From Vicinamibacterales bacterium (GTDB taxonomy: Bacteria; Acidobacteriota; Vicinamibacteria; Vicinamibacterales; UBA2999), in NCBI GenBank assembly GCA_041394705.1, contig JAWKHS010000010.1, positions 1 through 64,000 of the forward strand: a DNA stretch of 64,000 bases, read 5' to 3'. A program made the position numbers and the translations under genes. Under the pieces are notes generated by a model that saw only the letters and a list, made by a program, of their open reading frames with translations, was not told where the DNA came from and ran no database searches. Positions 17,774 to 25,799 of the stretch are shown here, in pieces (the first letter of the stretch is position 1; every line of letters begins with the position of its first letter).

Positions 17774-18337
17774 CTGGCCACTGACGGTCTCGAACGCGAG
17801 ATCAAGCTGAAGTTCGCGAGCCCCGAGGACGCCAGACGGCGCGTCCTCGGGCTCGGCGCCGCCCCCGCGCGCCCGCGCCGCCTGCAGCGGGACGTCATCG
17901 TCGACACCGCCGACGGCGGGCTCGTGTCGCGCGGCTGTGCCCTGAGGGTCCGCGACGACGGTGGGGCCGGGGCGCTCACCTTCAAGGGGCCGGTCACGCC
18001 CGGCCTCCTCAAGGTCCGTGAGGAGATCGAGACCACAGCGGGCGACCCCGGCCGTCTCCTGGCCATCCTCGACGCGCTCGGCTACCGGCCGGTCTTCCGC
18101 TATGAGAAGTACCGCGAGGAGTTCGCCGTGCCCGGCGTCGTCATCGCCATCGACGAGACGCCCATCGGCGTGTTCGTGGAGATCGAGGGCGACGCCGACG
18201 CGATTCACGCCTGTGCGCGGCGCCTCGGACGCACGGAGGGCGACTACATCACGGCGTCGTATCGCAGCCTGTATCTCGCGGCGGCGGCCGCGGAGGGCGC
18301 TGTCGGCGACATGACGTTCGGGCCGGCCGGGTCGTGA
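17774..18337 (+). CDS. CYTH-domain protein (class IV adenylate cyclase-like)
   Basis: With a CTG start at 17774 the protein has 187 residues and begins ATDGLEREIKLKF, which contains the ExExK signature of CYTH phosphohydrolases/cyclases. LVSRGCALRVRDDGG, FKGPV, KVREEIE, RYEKYREEF and FVEIEGDAD then supply the acidic and basic residues that line the tunnel and bind triphosphate and metal. Starting at the next standard codon (GTG 17924) would delete the signature. Family members hydrolyse thiamine triphosphate or inorganic triphosphate, or make cAMP, and the substrate is not predictable. It overlaps the next gene by GTGA. Confidence 0.75.
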   Translation: MATDGLEREIKLKFASPEDARRRVLGLGAAPARPRRLQRDVIVDTADGGLVSRGCALRVRDDGGAGALTFKGPVTPGLLKVREEIETTAGDPGRLLAILDALGYRPVFRYEKYREEFAVPGVVIAIDETPIGVFVEIEGDADAIHACARRLGRTEGDYITASYRSLYLAAAAAEGAVGDMTFGPAGS

Positions 18338-19311
18338 CCCACGCGGCCATCGTCCTCGCGGCCGGCCTGGGCACGCGCCTGGGTCCCCTCTCGTCGGTCC
18401 GAGCCAAGGCGGCGCTCCCCGTGGGCGGCGACGTGCTGGTCCGGCATCAGCTGCGCTGGCTCGCCGCCGCGGGCGTGACCGACGTCGTCGTGAACCTCCA
18501 TCACCTGCCCTCGACCATCACGTCGCGTGTCGGGCACGGAGAAGACCTCGGCATGCGCGTCCGGTACTCCTGGGAGCCGGTCGTGCTCGGCTCGGCCGGC
18601 GGGCCCGCCCGCGCGTTCGACCTCCTGGCCACCGATCGGGCGTTCGTCGTGAACGGCGACATGATCACCGACCTGGACCTGGCGGCGCTGGACGACGACC
18701 ATCAGCGTCACGCTCCGCTGGTCACGCTGGCGGGTGTCGCGCCGCGGCCGGGATACAACTCCCTCGTCGTCGACGAGGATGGCGGCCTCGTCGGCGTGGC
18801 GCCCGCGGGGCACGCCCCGCCCGGCGCTGGTCGCCGCCACTTCCACTTCCTCGGCGTGCAGCTGGCCGAACGGCGGGCCTTTGCCGAGGTGCCCCGGGAC
18901 ACCCCGAGCGAAACCTTGAAGTGGCTGTATCCGGCCCTGCTGCGGACCTCGCCGGCCGCCGTCCGCGTCTGGTCCACCACCGCCACGTACCACGACATCG
19001 GCACGCCCGTCGACTACGTGGCGACGGTCAGGCATCGATCGCGGCTCGGGGAGCCGAGCGCCGCGTGGGGGATCGGCGCCCGCGTCCACCCGTCGGCGCG
19101 CGTCGTCGACTCCGTCCTGTGGGACCACGTGAGCGTCGGCGCGGGCGCCGACGTGCGCGGCGCGGTGCTCGCGGACGGCGTCACCATTCCTCCAGGCATG
19201 GTCGTCGAGAACGCGGTCGTGGTCCTGGACGCCGGCACGGCGCTCGCCCCCGACGAGACATCCGTGGACGGTCTTCGCGTCGTGCCGCTCCGCCGCCCGC
19301 GCGACGGGTAG
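18334..19311 (+). CDS. sugar nucleotidyltransferase (MurU/GlmU-like)
   Basis: This 325-residue product has the nucleotide-binding start VLAAGLGTRLGPLS with the KAALPVGG signature, and the metal Asp in VVNGDMITDLD. A C-terminal stretch with hexapeptide-like repeats (ARVHPSARVVDSVLW, VSVGAGADVRGAVLADGV) should form a short left-handed beta helix. It would join a sugar 1-phosphate to a nucleotide. Because the next gene encodes an AmgK-like anomeric kinase, a MurU-like uridylyl transfer in cell-wall sugar recycling is plausible; mannose-1-phosphate guanylyltransferase is an alternative. GTG 18334 overlaps the CYTH stop. Confidence 0.82.
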   Translation: MTHAAIVLAAGLGTRLGPLSSVRAKAALPVGGDVLVRHQLRWLAAAGVTDVVVNLHHLPSTITSRVGHGEDLGMRVRYSWEPVVLGSAGGPARAFDLLATDRAFVVNGDMITDLDLAALDDDHQRHAPLVTLAGVAPRPGYNSLVVDEDGGLVGVAPAGHAPPGAGRRHFHFLGVQLAERRAFAEVPRDTPSETLKWLYPALLRTSPAAVRVWSTTATYHDIGTPVDYVATVRHRSRLGEPSAAWGIGARVHPSARVVDSVLWDHVSVGAGADVRGAVLADGVTIPPGMVVENAVVVLDAGTALAPDETSVDGLRVVPLRRPRDG

Positions 19312-19314
19312 AAT
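19309..19314 (+). promoter_or_regulatory. -10 element, leaderless start of AmgK-like gene
   Basis: TAGAAT overlaps the stop codon of the preceding gene and lies 7 bases before GTG 19322. This suggests an internal promoter within the gene chain. Confidence 0.45.
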
Positions 19315-19321
19315 CTCGCTC

Positions 19322-20356
19322 GTGTCGGCCGATCTCGACCGCCGCGTCACAGCGTATCTGGCGCGGCAGGACCTCGCCCCCGTCGTGCAGCGCGTGGTCA
19401 CGCTGACCGGCGATGCCTCCGACCGGCGGTACGTCCGCGTCCTGTTGCGGGACCGCGCCCCGGTCGTGTTGAGCGTCCACGCCGGGCCGATCGACGTGGA
19501 GGCCTCGGCGTTCGTGCGGGTCGCCCGGCTCTTCGCCGCCGTCCCGGTCCCCGTCCCATCCATCCTGCACGCCGACGCCGAGCTGGGCATCCTGGGACTC
19601 CAGGACCTCGGCGACGTCACCCTGCAGGCGCACCTGGGCGGCGCGTCACCCACCGAGCGCGCCAAGCGGTACCGGGAGGCGGTGGGCCACATCGTCCGAC
19701 TGCAGCAGCGGGGACCCGATCTGGCCTCGCCTGAGTACCCGCCGTTCGGCGTCGCCTTCGATCACGAGAAGCTGACCTGGGAACTCGAGTTCTTCGTGCG
19801 GCATTTCCTGCTGGCGTACCGGGGCGCACTCCCCGGGGAGGCGATCCGCCAGGCGCTGAGCCGGGAGTGGACGGCCATCGTGGACGAACTGGCGTCGGAG
19901 CCGCGGGTGCTCTGCCACCGCGACTACCACAGCCGCAACCTGATGTGGCACGACTCCGCGCTCTGGGTGATCGACTTCCAGGACGCCCGGATGGGCCCGG
20001 ACACGTACGACCTCGTGTCGCTGCTGCGGGACTCCTACGTGGATCTGCCCGACCCGGCGGTGGACGACCTCATCGCCTACTACTTCGCGCTGTCGCGGGG
20101 CCGCGAGGCCTCGCCCGAGGAGGGGGCCGGCTTCCGCCGGCGCTTCGACCTGATGGCGCTGCAGCGCAACCTCAAGGCGCTCGGCACGTTCGGCTACCAG
20201 ACCACGAGCCGCGGCAACCCCGTCTACATGCAATACGTGCCCCGGACGCTCGCCTACGTCCGGCGGACGCTGCACCGCGACCCGCGGTTCGCCACGCTGG
20301 CCGGGCTGCTCGGCGAGCTCGTCGACGAGCTGCGGTACAATCCGGCCTCGTCGTGA
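19322..20356 (+). CDS. AmgK-like sugar kinase (aminoglycoside phosphotransferase fold)
   Basis: This 344-residue kinase has GDASDRRYVRV in the N-lobe, the catalytic loop LCHRDYHSRNLMW and the metal-binding VIDFQDARMGPDTYDL. This pattern is typical of AmgK, which phosphorylates MurNAc or GlcNAc at the anomeric carbon. Its product would be the substrate of the nucleotidyltransferase encoded just upstream, and the amgK-murU pair is a known recycling module. A role in another sugar 1-phosphate route cannot be excluded. GTG 19322 is supported by the adjacent -10 element. The 3' end overlaps the isomerase gene by GTGA. Confidence 0.8.
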   Translation: MSADLDRRVTAYLARQDLAPVVQRVVTLTGDASDRRYVRVLLRDRAPVVLSVHAGPIDVEASAFVRVARLFAAVPVPVPSILHADAELGILGLQDLGDVTLQAHLGGASPTERAKRYREAVGHIVRLQQRGPDLASPEYPPFGVAFDHEKLTWELEFFVRHFLLAYRGALPGEAIRQALSREWTAIVDELASEPRVLCHRDYHSRNLMWHDSALWVIDFQDARMGPDTYDLVSLLRDSYVDLPDPAVDDLIAYYFALSRGREASPEEGAGFRRRFDLMALQRNLKALGTFGYQTTSRGNPVYMQYVPRTLAYVRRTLHRDPRFATLAGLLGELVDELRYNPASS

Positions 20357-21219
20357 GCGGGCCCAGATTCGCGATTTCCACGTTCCTGTTCCACCAGACC
20401 CGCCTCGACCGCGAGCACCTGGTCGAGATCGCGGCGCACGGCTTCGATTCGGTGGAGCTGTTCGCCCTGCGGTCGCACTTCGACTACGGCGACCCCCGCG
20501 CCGTCGCGCAGCTGGCCGAGTGGCTCGACGACACGCGGCTGGCCTTGAGCGCCGTCCACGCCCCGACCGCAGAGGCATACACCGACGGGCACTGGCACGG
20601 GACCCTGTCGGTGGCGTCCACCGACCCAGCCGCGCGCGCACGGGCCGTCGAGGAGACGCGGGCAACGCTGCAGCTGGCGCGCACGCTGCCGTACACCTCC
20701 CTGGCGACGCATGTCGGCGTGCCCAGCCACCTCCCCGCGGCGGCCGACGACGATGCGCGGGCCGCGCGCGAGAGCCTCGACATACTGGCGAACGCGGCCG
20801 CCGACTGCGGCGTGCAGTTGGCGCTGGAGGTCCAGACGAACCGGCTCTCCACGCCGGAGGCGCTGGTGGCCCTCATCGAAGAGGCCAGCGACTGGCCGCC
20901 CGTGGGCATCTGCCTCGATGCCGGGCACGCCCGCCTCATGGGCGATCCGGCCGACGCCGTCGAGACGGCGTCAGGCCACATCATCGCCGCGCACGTCCAC
21001 GACACCCGCGGGACGCGGGACGATCACCTGGTGCCCTACGACGGCGTCATCGACTGGGACCGCACGCTCCTGACGTTCCAGAAGGTCGGCTATCTGGGGC
21101 CGTGGACGTTCGAGCTCGGCCCCAGCGCACCGTCGGCGCAGGTGCTGGCCCGTGCGGCGGAAGCCCGCCGGCGCTTCGAGCAGGCGCTCGGCCTCGACGA
21201 CGAGCAGACGATCCCATGA
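20353..21219 (+). CDS. sugar phosphate isomerase/epimerase (TIM barrel)
   Basis: The 288-residue product starts at the GTG that overlaps the preceding stop. It has the xylose-isomerase-like barrel: STFLFHQTRL, GFDSVELFALRSHFDY, THVGVPSH, LALEVQTN, CLDAGHARL, AAHVHDTRG and a final FELG. The Glu, Asp, His and Glu residues at strand ends are the usual metal ligands. Members isomerise or epimerise diverse sugars and inositols. Here the neighbours suggest a sugar or amino-sugar substrate. It ends in ATGA overlap with asnS. The frame is open upstream only as an artefact inside the kinase gene. Confidence 0.78.
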   Translation: MSGPRFAISTFLFHQTRLDREHLVEIAAHGFDSVELFALRSHFDYGDPRAVAQLAEWLDDTRLALSAVHAPTAEAYTDGHWHGTLSVASTDPAARARAVEETRATLQLARTLPYTSLATHVGVPSHLPAAADDDARAARESLDILANAAADCGVQLALEVQTNRLSTPEALVALIEEASDWPPVGICLDAGHARLMGDPADAVETASGHIIAAHVHDTRGTRDDHLVPYDGVIDWDRTLLTFQKVGYLGPWTFELGPSAPSAQVLARAAEARRRFEQALGLDDEQTIP

Positions 21220-22517
21220 GCATTCCGACCATCTCCATCGACCGGATCGGCGAGCACACCGGCCAGGACGTCCAGATCCGGGGCTGGCTCCACAACCGGC
21301 GCTCGAGCGGCAAGATCCATTTCCTGGTGGTGCGCGACGGCACCGGGTTCCTGCAGGTCGTCATGGGGAAGAACGACGTCGGCGAGGAGGCGTTCAAGGC
21401 CGCCGACCACCTCGCGCAGGAGACGTCGATCGTCGTCCGGGGCAACGTGCGGGCCGATGCCAGGGCCAAGGGTGGCTACGAACTGGTCGCGTCGGGGTTC
21501 GACGTGATCGGGCCGTCGCACGACTACCCGATCACGCCGAAGGAGCACGGCGTCGACTACCTGATGGACCGGCGCCACCTCTGGATCCGGTCGGAACGCC
21601 AGACGGCCATCCTCAAGGTACGCCACGAGGTGGTGAACGCCATCCGCGACTTCTTCAACGGGGAGGGGTTCATCCTCGCCGACACGCCGATCTTCACGCC
21701 GGCCGCCTGCGAAGGCACGACCACCCTGTTCCCGGTGCAGTACTTCGAGGACCACACGGCGTACCTCACGCAGAGCGGACAGCTCTACAACGAGGCCAAC
21801 GCGATGGCGCTCGGCAAGGTCTACTGCTTCGGCCCGACGTTCCGCGCCGAGAAGAGCAAGACGCGGCGTCACCTGACCGAGTTCTGGATGGTCGAGCCCG
21901 AGATGGCCTACGCGGACCTCGACGACGTGATCGCATTGGCCGAGCGGCTCGTCAGCTCGGTGGTGGCGCGGGTGCTCGATCGGCGGCGCGCGGAACTGAC
22001 GCTGCTCGAGCGGGACACGAGCAAGCTGGAGGCAGTGACGGCGCCTTTCCCGCGCATGACCTACGACGAGGCCGCGACGCTGCTCACCGACAAGGGCCAG
22101 CCGTTCCAGTACGGCACCGACCTCGGCGGCACGGACGAGACGGTCCTTTCGCAGCAGTTCGAGAAGCCCCTCTGCGTCACGCACTACCCCGGCGCGGTGA
22201 AGGCGTTCTACATGAAGCCCGACCCGCAACAGCCCGACAAGGCGCTGTGCGTGGACGTGCTGGCGCCCGAGGGGTACGGCGAGATCATCGGTGGCGGCCA
22301 GCGCCTCGACGACCTCGACCTGCTCCTGCAGCGCATCAAGGACCACGAGCTGCCCCAGGAAGCCTTCGAGTGGTATCTGGACCTGCGGCGGTATGGCACC
22401 GTGCCGCATGGTGGGTTCGGAATGGGTGTGGAGCGGGTCGTGACCTGGCTCTGCGGCCTCGAGCACCTGCGGGAAACCATTCCCTACCCCCGCATGCTGT
22501 ACCGCCTGTACCCCTGA
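21216..22517 (+). CDS. asnS: asparaginyl-tRNA synthetase
   Basis: This 433-residue class IIb synthetase charges tRNA-Asn. An OB-fold anticodon-binding domain comes first (VQIRGWLHNRRSSGKIHFLVVRDG). The catalytic core contains motif 2 (CFGPTFRAEKSKTRRHLTEFWMVEPE) and motif 3 (GFGMGVERVVTWLCG). Asparagine specificity is inferred from overall similarity and from the Y-x-E-I-I-G-G-x-Q-R segment. The ATG overlaps the isomerase stop. A strong hairpin follows the stop codon. Confidence 0.92.
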   Translation: MSIPTISIDRIGEHTGQDVQIRGWLHNRRSSGKIHFLVVRDGTGFLQVVMGKNDVGEEAFKAADHLAQETSIVVRGNVRADARAKGGYELVASGFDVIGPSHDYPITPKEHGVDYLMDRRHLWIRSERQTAILKVRHEVVNAIRDFFNGEGFILADTPIFTPAACEGTTTLFPVQYFEDHTAYLTQSGQLYNEANAMALGKVYCFGPTFRAEKSKTRRHLTEFWMVEPEMAYADLDDVIALAERLVSSVVARVLDRRRAELTLLERDTSKLEAVTAPFPRMTYDEAATLLTDKGQPFQYGTDLGGTDETVLSQQFEKPLCVTHYPGAVKAFYMKPDPQQPDKALCVDVLAPEGYGEIIGGGQRLDDLDLLLQRIKDHELPQEAFEWYLDLRRYGTVPHGGFGMGVERVVTWLCGLEHLRETIPYPRMLYRLYP

Positions 22518-22520
22518 GGG

Positions 22521-22540
22521 CCGGCGGCGGGGGCCGCCGG
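22521..22540 (+). terminator. terminator-like hairpin after asnS
   Basis: An 8-bp perfect stem (CCGGCGGC / GCCGCCGG) with a GGGG loop lies 3 bases after the asnS stop. It has no T tract. Confidence 0.5.
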
Positions 22541-22549
22541 GTCCCGGTG

Positions 22550-22555
22550 TACAGT
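22550..22555 (+). promoter_or_regulatory. -10 element before the rimO leader ORF
   Basis: TACAGT is 6 bases from ATG 22562, the same spacing as at other leaderless starts in the window. Confidence 0.4.
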
Positions 22556-22561
22556 GGGAGG

Positions 22562-22636
22562 ATGTCTCGACGCGTGGGGCGGGCGCAGGCGCGCCGTCCC
22601 GGCTTCCCGGCTCTCCCTCGGCGGTGCCTGTCGTGA
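22562..22636 (+). CDS. 24-codon leader ORF coupled to rimO
   Basis: A short frame (MSRRVGRAQARRPGF...) of 24 residues, rich in Arg, begins 6 bases after a -10 element. It ends with TGA overlapping the rimO GTG as GTGA. It may only serve to deliver ribosomes to rimO, which lacks a clear Shine-Dalgarno sequence. It could also be a fortuitous frame. Confidence 0.35.
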   Translation: MSRRVGRAQARRPGFPALPRRCLS

Positions 22637-24060
22637 AGATCGGCTTCGTCTCCCTCGGCTGCCCGAAGAACCTCGTGGACGCCGAAGTGATGCTCGGCAC
22701 GGCCGAGCAGGCCGGCCACGAGATCACGAGCGACGCCGCGGGCGCCGACGTGATTGTCGTGAACACCTGCGCGTTCATCGACCGCGCGAAGCAGGAGTCC
22801 ATCGACACCATCCTGGAAATGGCCGAGCACAAGCGGGCGCGCGGCGCGCGCCTCGTGGTCACGGGCTGCATGGCCGAGCGATATCGCGACAGCCTGCGGG
22901 CCGAGATTCCCGAGATCGACGCCGTTTTGGGCACCGGGGACGTCCCGCGCATCCTCGAGGCTATTCAGCCGGGCACGGCGGCCGCCGCCCCGCTGACCTT
23001 CTATCGGCGCGACCCGTCCCCATCCGGCGCCGCCGTCGCGCCCGAGGCGCTCACGTCCGAAACGCCCGTCTTTGGCGTGGACCTGCCCACGTACCTGTAC
23101 GACGCGACGACGCCGCGCCGCCTGGCCACCCCCAGCCACTACGCGTATGTGAAGATCGCCGAGGGGTGCGACTACCGGTGTGCGTTCTGCGTGATTCCGA
23201 AGATGCGCGGCCAGTACCGGAGCCGGCCCGTGGAGTCGGTGGTGCAGGAGGCGCACGCCCTGGCGGCGCGAGGGGTCAAGGAACTGCTGCTCATCTCCCA
23301 GGACACGACCTTCTACGGCATCGACCGCGGTGAGCGGGACGCCTTGCCACGCCTGGTGCGGGAGCTGGACGAGGTCGACGGTCTCGAGTGGGTGCGGCTG
23401 CTCTATCTCTACCCCACGACCATCACGGACGCGGTCCTCGAGGCCATGGCGGCCAGCCGCAAGACCGTGCCCTACATAGACTTGCCGCTGCAGCACGCCT
23501 CCGACGCCGTGCTGAAGCGAATGAGGCGGCCCGGCACCCGGGCGTCCTACGAGCGCCTCCTGGCCCGGATCCGGGCGAAACTGCCCGGCGCGGCACTCCG
23601 GACGACGTTCATCGTGGGCTTCCCGGGCGAAACCGATGCGGACGTCGAGGAATTGCTCGCGTTCGTCAGCGCCGTCGGGTTCGACCACGTGGGGGTCTTC
23701 ACCTACAGCCACGAGGAGCACACGTCTGCCTTCGCGCTGGCCGACGACGTCCCGGCGCGGGAGAAGGCGCGACGGCAACGGCGTGTGATGGCCCTCCAGA
23801 AGCGGCTGGTGGCGGCACGGCAGAAGGCCCGGGTCGGCACCGCGACGCGAATCGTGGTGGACGGGCCGTCCGCCGAGCACGAGTGGGTCGTGACGGGCCG
23901 GCTGGCCACCCAGGCGCCGGACATCGACCCGGTGGTCTACCTGACCGACGTCGATTCCTCTGCCATGCGCGCCGGCACGCTTCTGGACGTCGAGATCGTG
24001 GGGGCGCAGGGGTACGATCTGGTCGCCCGCCCTCTGGAAATTCGGCCTGCCGAATGCTAA
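22633..24060 (+). CDS. rimO: ribosomal protein S12 methylthiotransferase RimO
   Basis: This 475-residue radical-SAM enzyme adds a methylthio group to an Asp of ribosomal protein S12. An N-terminal UPF0004 domain (KIGFVSLGCPKNLVDAEVMLG) supplies cluster cysteines. The radical SAM motif CDYRCAFC gives C179, C183 and C186, and a C-terminal TRAM domain lies at about 405-470. GTG 22633 is chosen over GTG 22624 because it gives the canonical MKIGFVSLGCPKN start and a 4-base overlap with the upstream mini-ORF. MiaB is the close paralogue, but the VSLGCPKNLVD start is RimO-type. Confidence 0.92.
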   Translation: MKIGFVSLGCPKNLVDAEVMLGTAEQAGHEITSDAAGADVIVVNTCAFIDRAKQESIDTILEMAEHKRARGARLVVTGCMAERYRDSLRAEIPEIDAVLGTGDVPRILEAIQPGTAAAAPLTFYRRDPSPSGAAVAPEALTSETPVFGVDLPTYLYDATTPRRLATPSHYAYVKIAEGCDYRCAFCVIPKMRGQYRSRPVESVVQEAHALAARGVKELLLISQDTTFYGIDRGERDALPRLVRELDEVDGLEWVRLLYLYPTTITDAVLEAMAASRKTVPYIDLPLQHASDAVLKRMRRPGTRASYERLLARIRAKLPGAALRTTFIVGFPGETDADVEELLAFVSAVGFDHVGVFTYSHEEHTSAFALADDVPAREKARRQRRVMALQKRLVAARQKARVGTATRIVVDGPSAEHEWVVTGRLATQAPDIDPVVYLTDVDSSAMRAGTLLDVEIVGAQGYDLVARPLEIRPAEC

Positions 24061-24063
24061 ACT
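24035..24063 (+). promoter_or_regulatory. promoter of the rimP-nusA-infB operon
   Basis: TGGAAA (24035-24040), 17 bases, then TAAACT (24058-24063) overlaps the end of rimO. Transcription would begin near 24070, just before the leader hairpin. Confidence 0.45.
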
Positions 24064-24092
24064 CACGGGTCCGGTGCTGATCTGGGAAAACC

Positions 24093-24119
24093 AGAGTGGG
24101 CTGTAGCCCACTCTTTTTT
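24093..24119 (+). terminator. intrinsic terminator/attenuator in the rimP leader
   Basis: A 9-bp stem (AGAGTGGGC / GCCCACTCT) with a TGTA loop runs directly into six T residues. It is the best Rho-independent terminator in the window. It lies upstream of the rimP start rather than at the end of an operon. Confidence 0.8.
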
Positions 24120-24134
24120 GTTTCTGGGGAATCG

Positions 24135-24611
24135 GTGAGGTCGGTCGAACGAGTGCGGGAGCTGGCGGGCGAGATCGCCTCGGCGTACGGCTTGGAGCTG
24201 TTCGACGTGACCTACGGACGCGAGGGTGGCGGATTCGTGCTGCGGGTCGTGCTCGACAGGCCCGGGCCTTCCGCGTCCGCAGAGGACAGCGTGAGCTTGG
24301 AACACTGCCAGAAGGTGAGCGAAGAGTTGAGCGCGGTACTCGACGTGGAAGACGTGCTGCCGGAGGCGTACACCCTCGAGGTGTCGTCGCCGGGCCTCGA
24401 TCGTCCGCTCAGGACCCGCGATGACTACGTGCGGTTCGCCGGGCGGTTGGCGAAGATCGTCACATCCGAGCCGGTTGAGCGGCAGACCGCGTTCGCCGGG
24501 CGCCTGCGAGGGCTGTCTGGCGATGACGTGCTGTTCGAGAACGAGGGCGGGCGCCTGGTGCGGCTCCCCATGACCCTCATCCGGCGCGCGCGGCTCGAAG
24601 TGGAGTTCTGA
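24135..24611 (+). CDS. rimP: ribosome maturation factor RimP
   Basis: This 158-residue protein assists 30S subunit assembly. Visible are GLELFDVTYGREGGGFVLRVVLD, LEHCQKVSEELSAVLD and YTLEVSSPGLDRPLR, the RimP core, followed by the SH3-like C-terminal domain. A frame opens at 24096, but that ATG sits inside the terminator stem. GTG 24135 gives a normal N-terminus and lies after a GGGGA ribosome site. It heads the usual rimP-nusA-infB order. Expression is probably governed by read-through of the leader terminator. Confidence 0.92.
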   Translation: MRSVERVRELAGEIASAYGLELFDVTYGREGGGFVLRVVLDRPGPSASAEDSVSLEHCQKVSEELSAVLDVEDVLPEAYTLEVSSPGLDRPLRTRDDYVRFAGRLAKIVTSEPVERQTAFAGRLRGLSGDDVLFENEGGRLVRLPMTLIRRARLEVEF

Positions 24612-24617
24612 GGACTG

Positions 24618-25778
24618 TTGACGAACATGGCGACGAACCCGTTGATGCAGACCATCGAGGCGCTGGCCAAGGAGAAGGGCATCGAGCCCGGCGTGGTCAT
24701 CGCGGCCATGGAAGAGGCCGTCCTCACGGCCTCGCGCAAGCACTACAAAGCCGGCGAGGAGTTGAAGGCGAAGCTCAATCCCGAGACCGGACAGGTCGAG
24801 CTCTTCGCGGTCAGGACGATCGTGGACGAGGTGACCAACCCCGCCACCGAGATTTCCCTGGCCGAGGCGCTCGAGATGTACGGCCCCGATGCGGGCGTCG
24901 AAGTGGGCTACCAGATCGAGTTCCCCAAGAGCACCGAGATGCTCGGGCGCATCGCCGCCCAGACCGCCAAGCAGGTCATCTTCCAGAAGGTGCGAGAGGC
25001 CGAGCGCGAGAACGTCTACGAGGAGTTCAACCAGCGGGTCGGCGAGGTCGTGACCGGTGTGGTCAAGCGGTTCGAGCAGGGCGACATGATCGTCGAAGTG
25101 GGACGGATCGAGACGATCCTCCCGCGCAAGGAACAGTCCCGCGCGGAGAGCTACAACCAGGGCGATCGCGTCCGGGCCGTCATCCGCGGCGTGAGCAAGA
25201 GCGCCAAGGGGCCGCAGGTCGTCCTCTCGCGCACCGACGCCGCCCTCCTCATCAAGCTCTTCGAGCAGGAAGTCCCCGAGATCTACGACGGCACCGTGAT
25301 GATCAGGGGCGCCGTCCGCGAGGCCGGGGATCGCGCCAAGGTCGCTGTCTACTCGCGCGAGCGGGACATCGATCCGGTCGGGGCCTGCGTCGGGATGAAG
25401 GGCACGCGCGTGCAGGCGATCATCCGGGAGCTGCGCGGCGAGAAGATCGACATCGTCGAGTGGTCCGACGACCCGGTCCAGTTCGTGATGAACGCCCTGA
25501 GCCCCGCGAAGGTGCAGCGCGTCTCGATCACCAACGACGCCGAGAAGGTCATGGAAGTCCTGGTCGAAGACAGCCAGCTCTCGCTCGCCATCGGCAAGAA
25601 GGGGCAGAACGTGCGCCTCGCCGCGAAGCTGACGGGCTGGAAGATCGACATCAAGAGCGAGGAAGAAAAGCGCCGCCAGGTGGAGGCGGAGCTGGGTGCG
25701 CTCGAGGGCGGGAGCAGCGAGGCTGCCGCCGAGCCGCCCGCGGTCGAGTCGGATCCTGCCGACGCGACCGAAGCGTAG
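24618..25778 (+). CDS. nusA: transcription termination/antitermination factor NusA
   Basis: This 386-residue protein binds RNA polymerase and nascent RNA. It has an N-terminal polymerase-binding domain (to about 130), S1 (VVTGVVKRFEQGDMIVEVG), KH1 (AKVAVYSRERDIDPVGACVGMKGTRV) and KH2 (LSLAIGKKGQNVRLAAKLTGW). It lacks the C-terminal acidic repeats of E. coli NusA and ends in a short acidic/Ala tail. Two starts compete: TTG 24618, 4 bases after GAGG, and ATG 24627. Known NusA autoregulation of this operon fits the terminator before rimP. Confidence 0.94.
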   Translation: MTNMATNPLMQTIEALAKEKGIEPGVVIAAMEEAVLTASRKHYKAGEELKAKLNPETGQVELFAVRTIVDEVTNPATEISLAEALEMYGPDAGVEVGYQIEFPKSTEMLGRIAAQTAKQVIFQKVREAERENVYEEFNQRVGEVVTGVVKRFEQGDMIVEVGRIETILPRKEQSRAESYNQGDRVRAVIRGVSKSAKGPQVVLSRTDAALLIKLFEQEVPEIYDGTVMIRGAVREAGDRAKVAVYSRERDIDPVGACVGMKGTRVQAIIRELRGEKIDIVEWSDDPVQFVMNALSPAKVQRVSITNDAEKVMEVLVEDSQLSLAIGKKGQNVRLAAKLTGWKIDIKSEEEKRRQVEAELGALEGGSSEAAAEPPAVESDPADATEA

Positions 25779-25799
25779 TCGTTGGAATAGGGGTGACTG

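Noticed and set aside
17924..17926. GTG 17924 as start of the CYTH gene
   Set aside because: It would remove the ExExK signature and about 50 residues of a well-formed domain.
24096..24134. ATG 24096 as rimP start
   Set aside because: It lies within the terminator stem, and the added residues match nothing in RimP.
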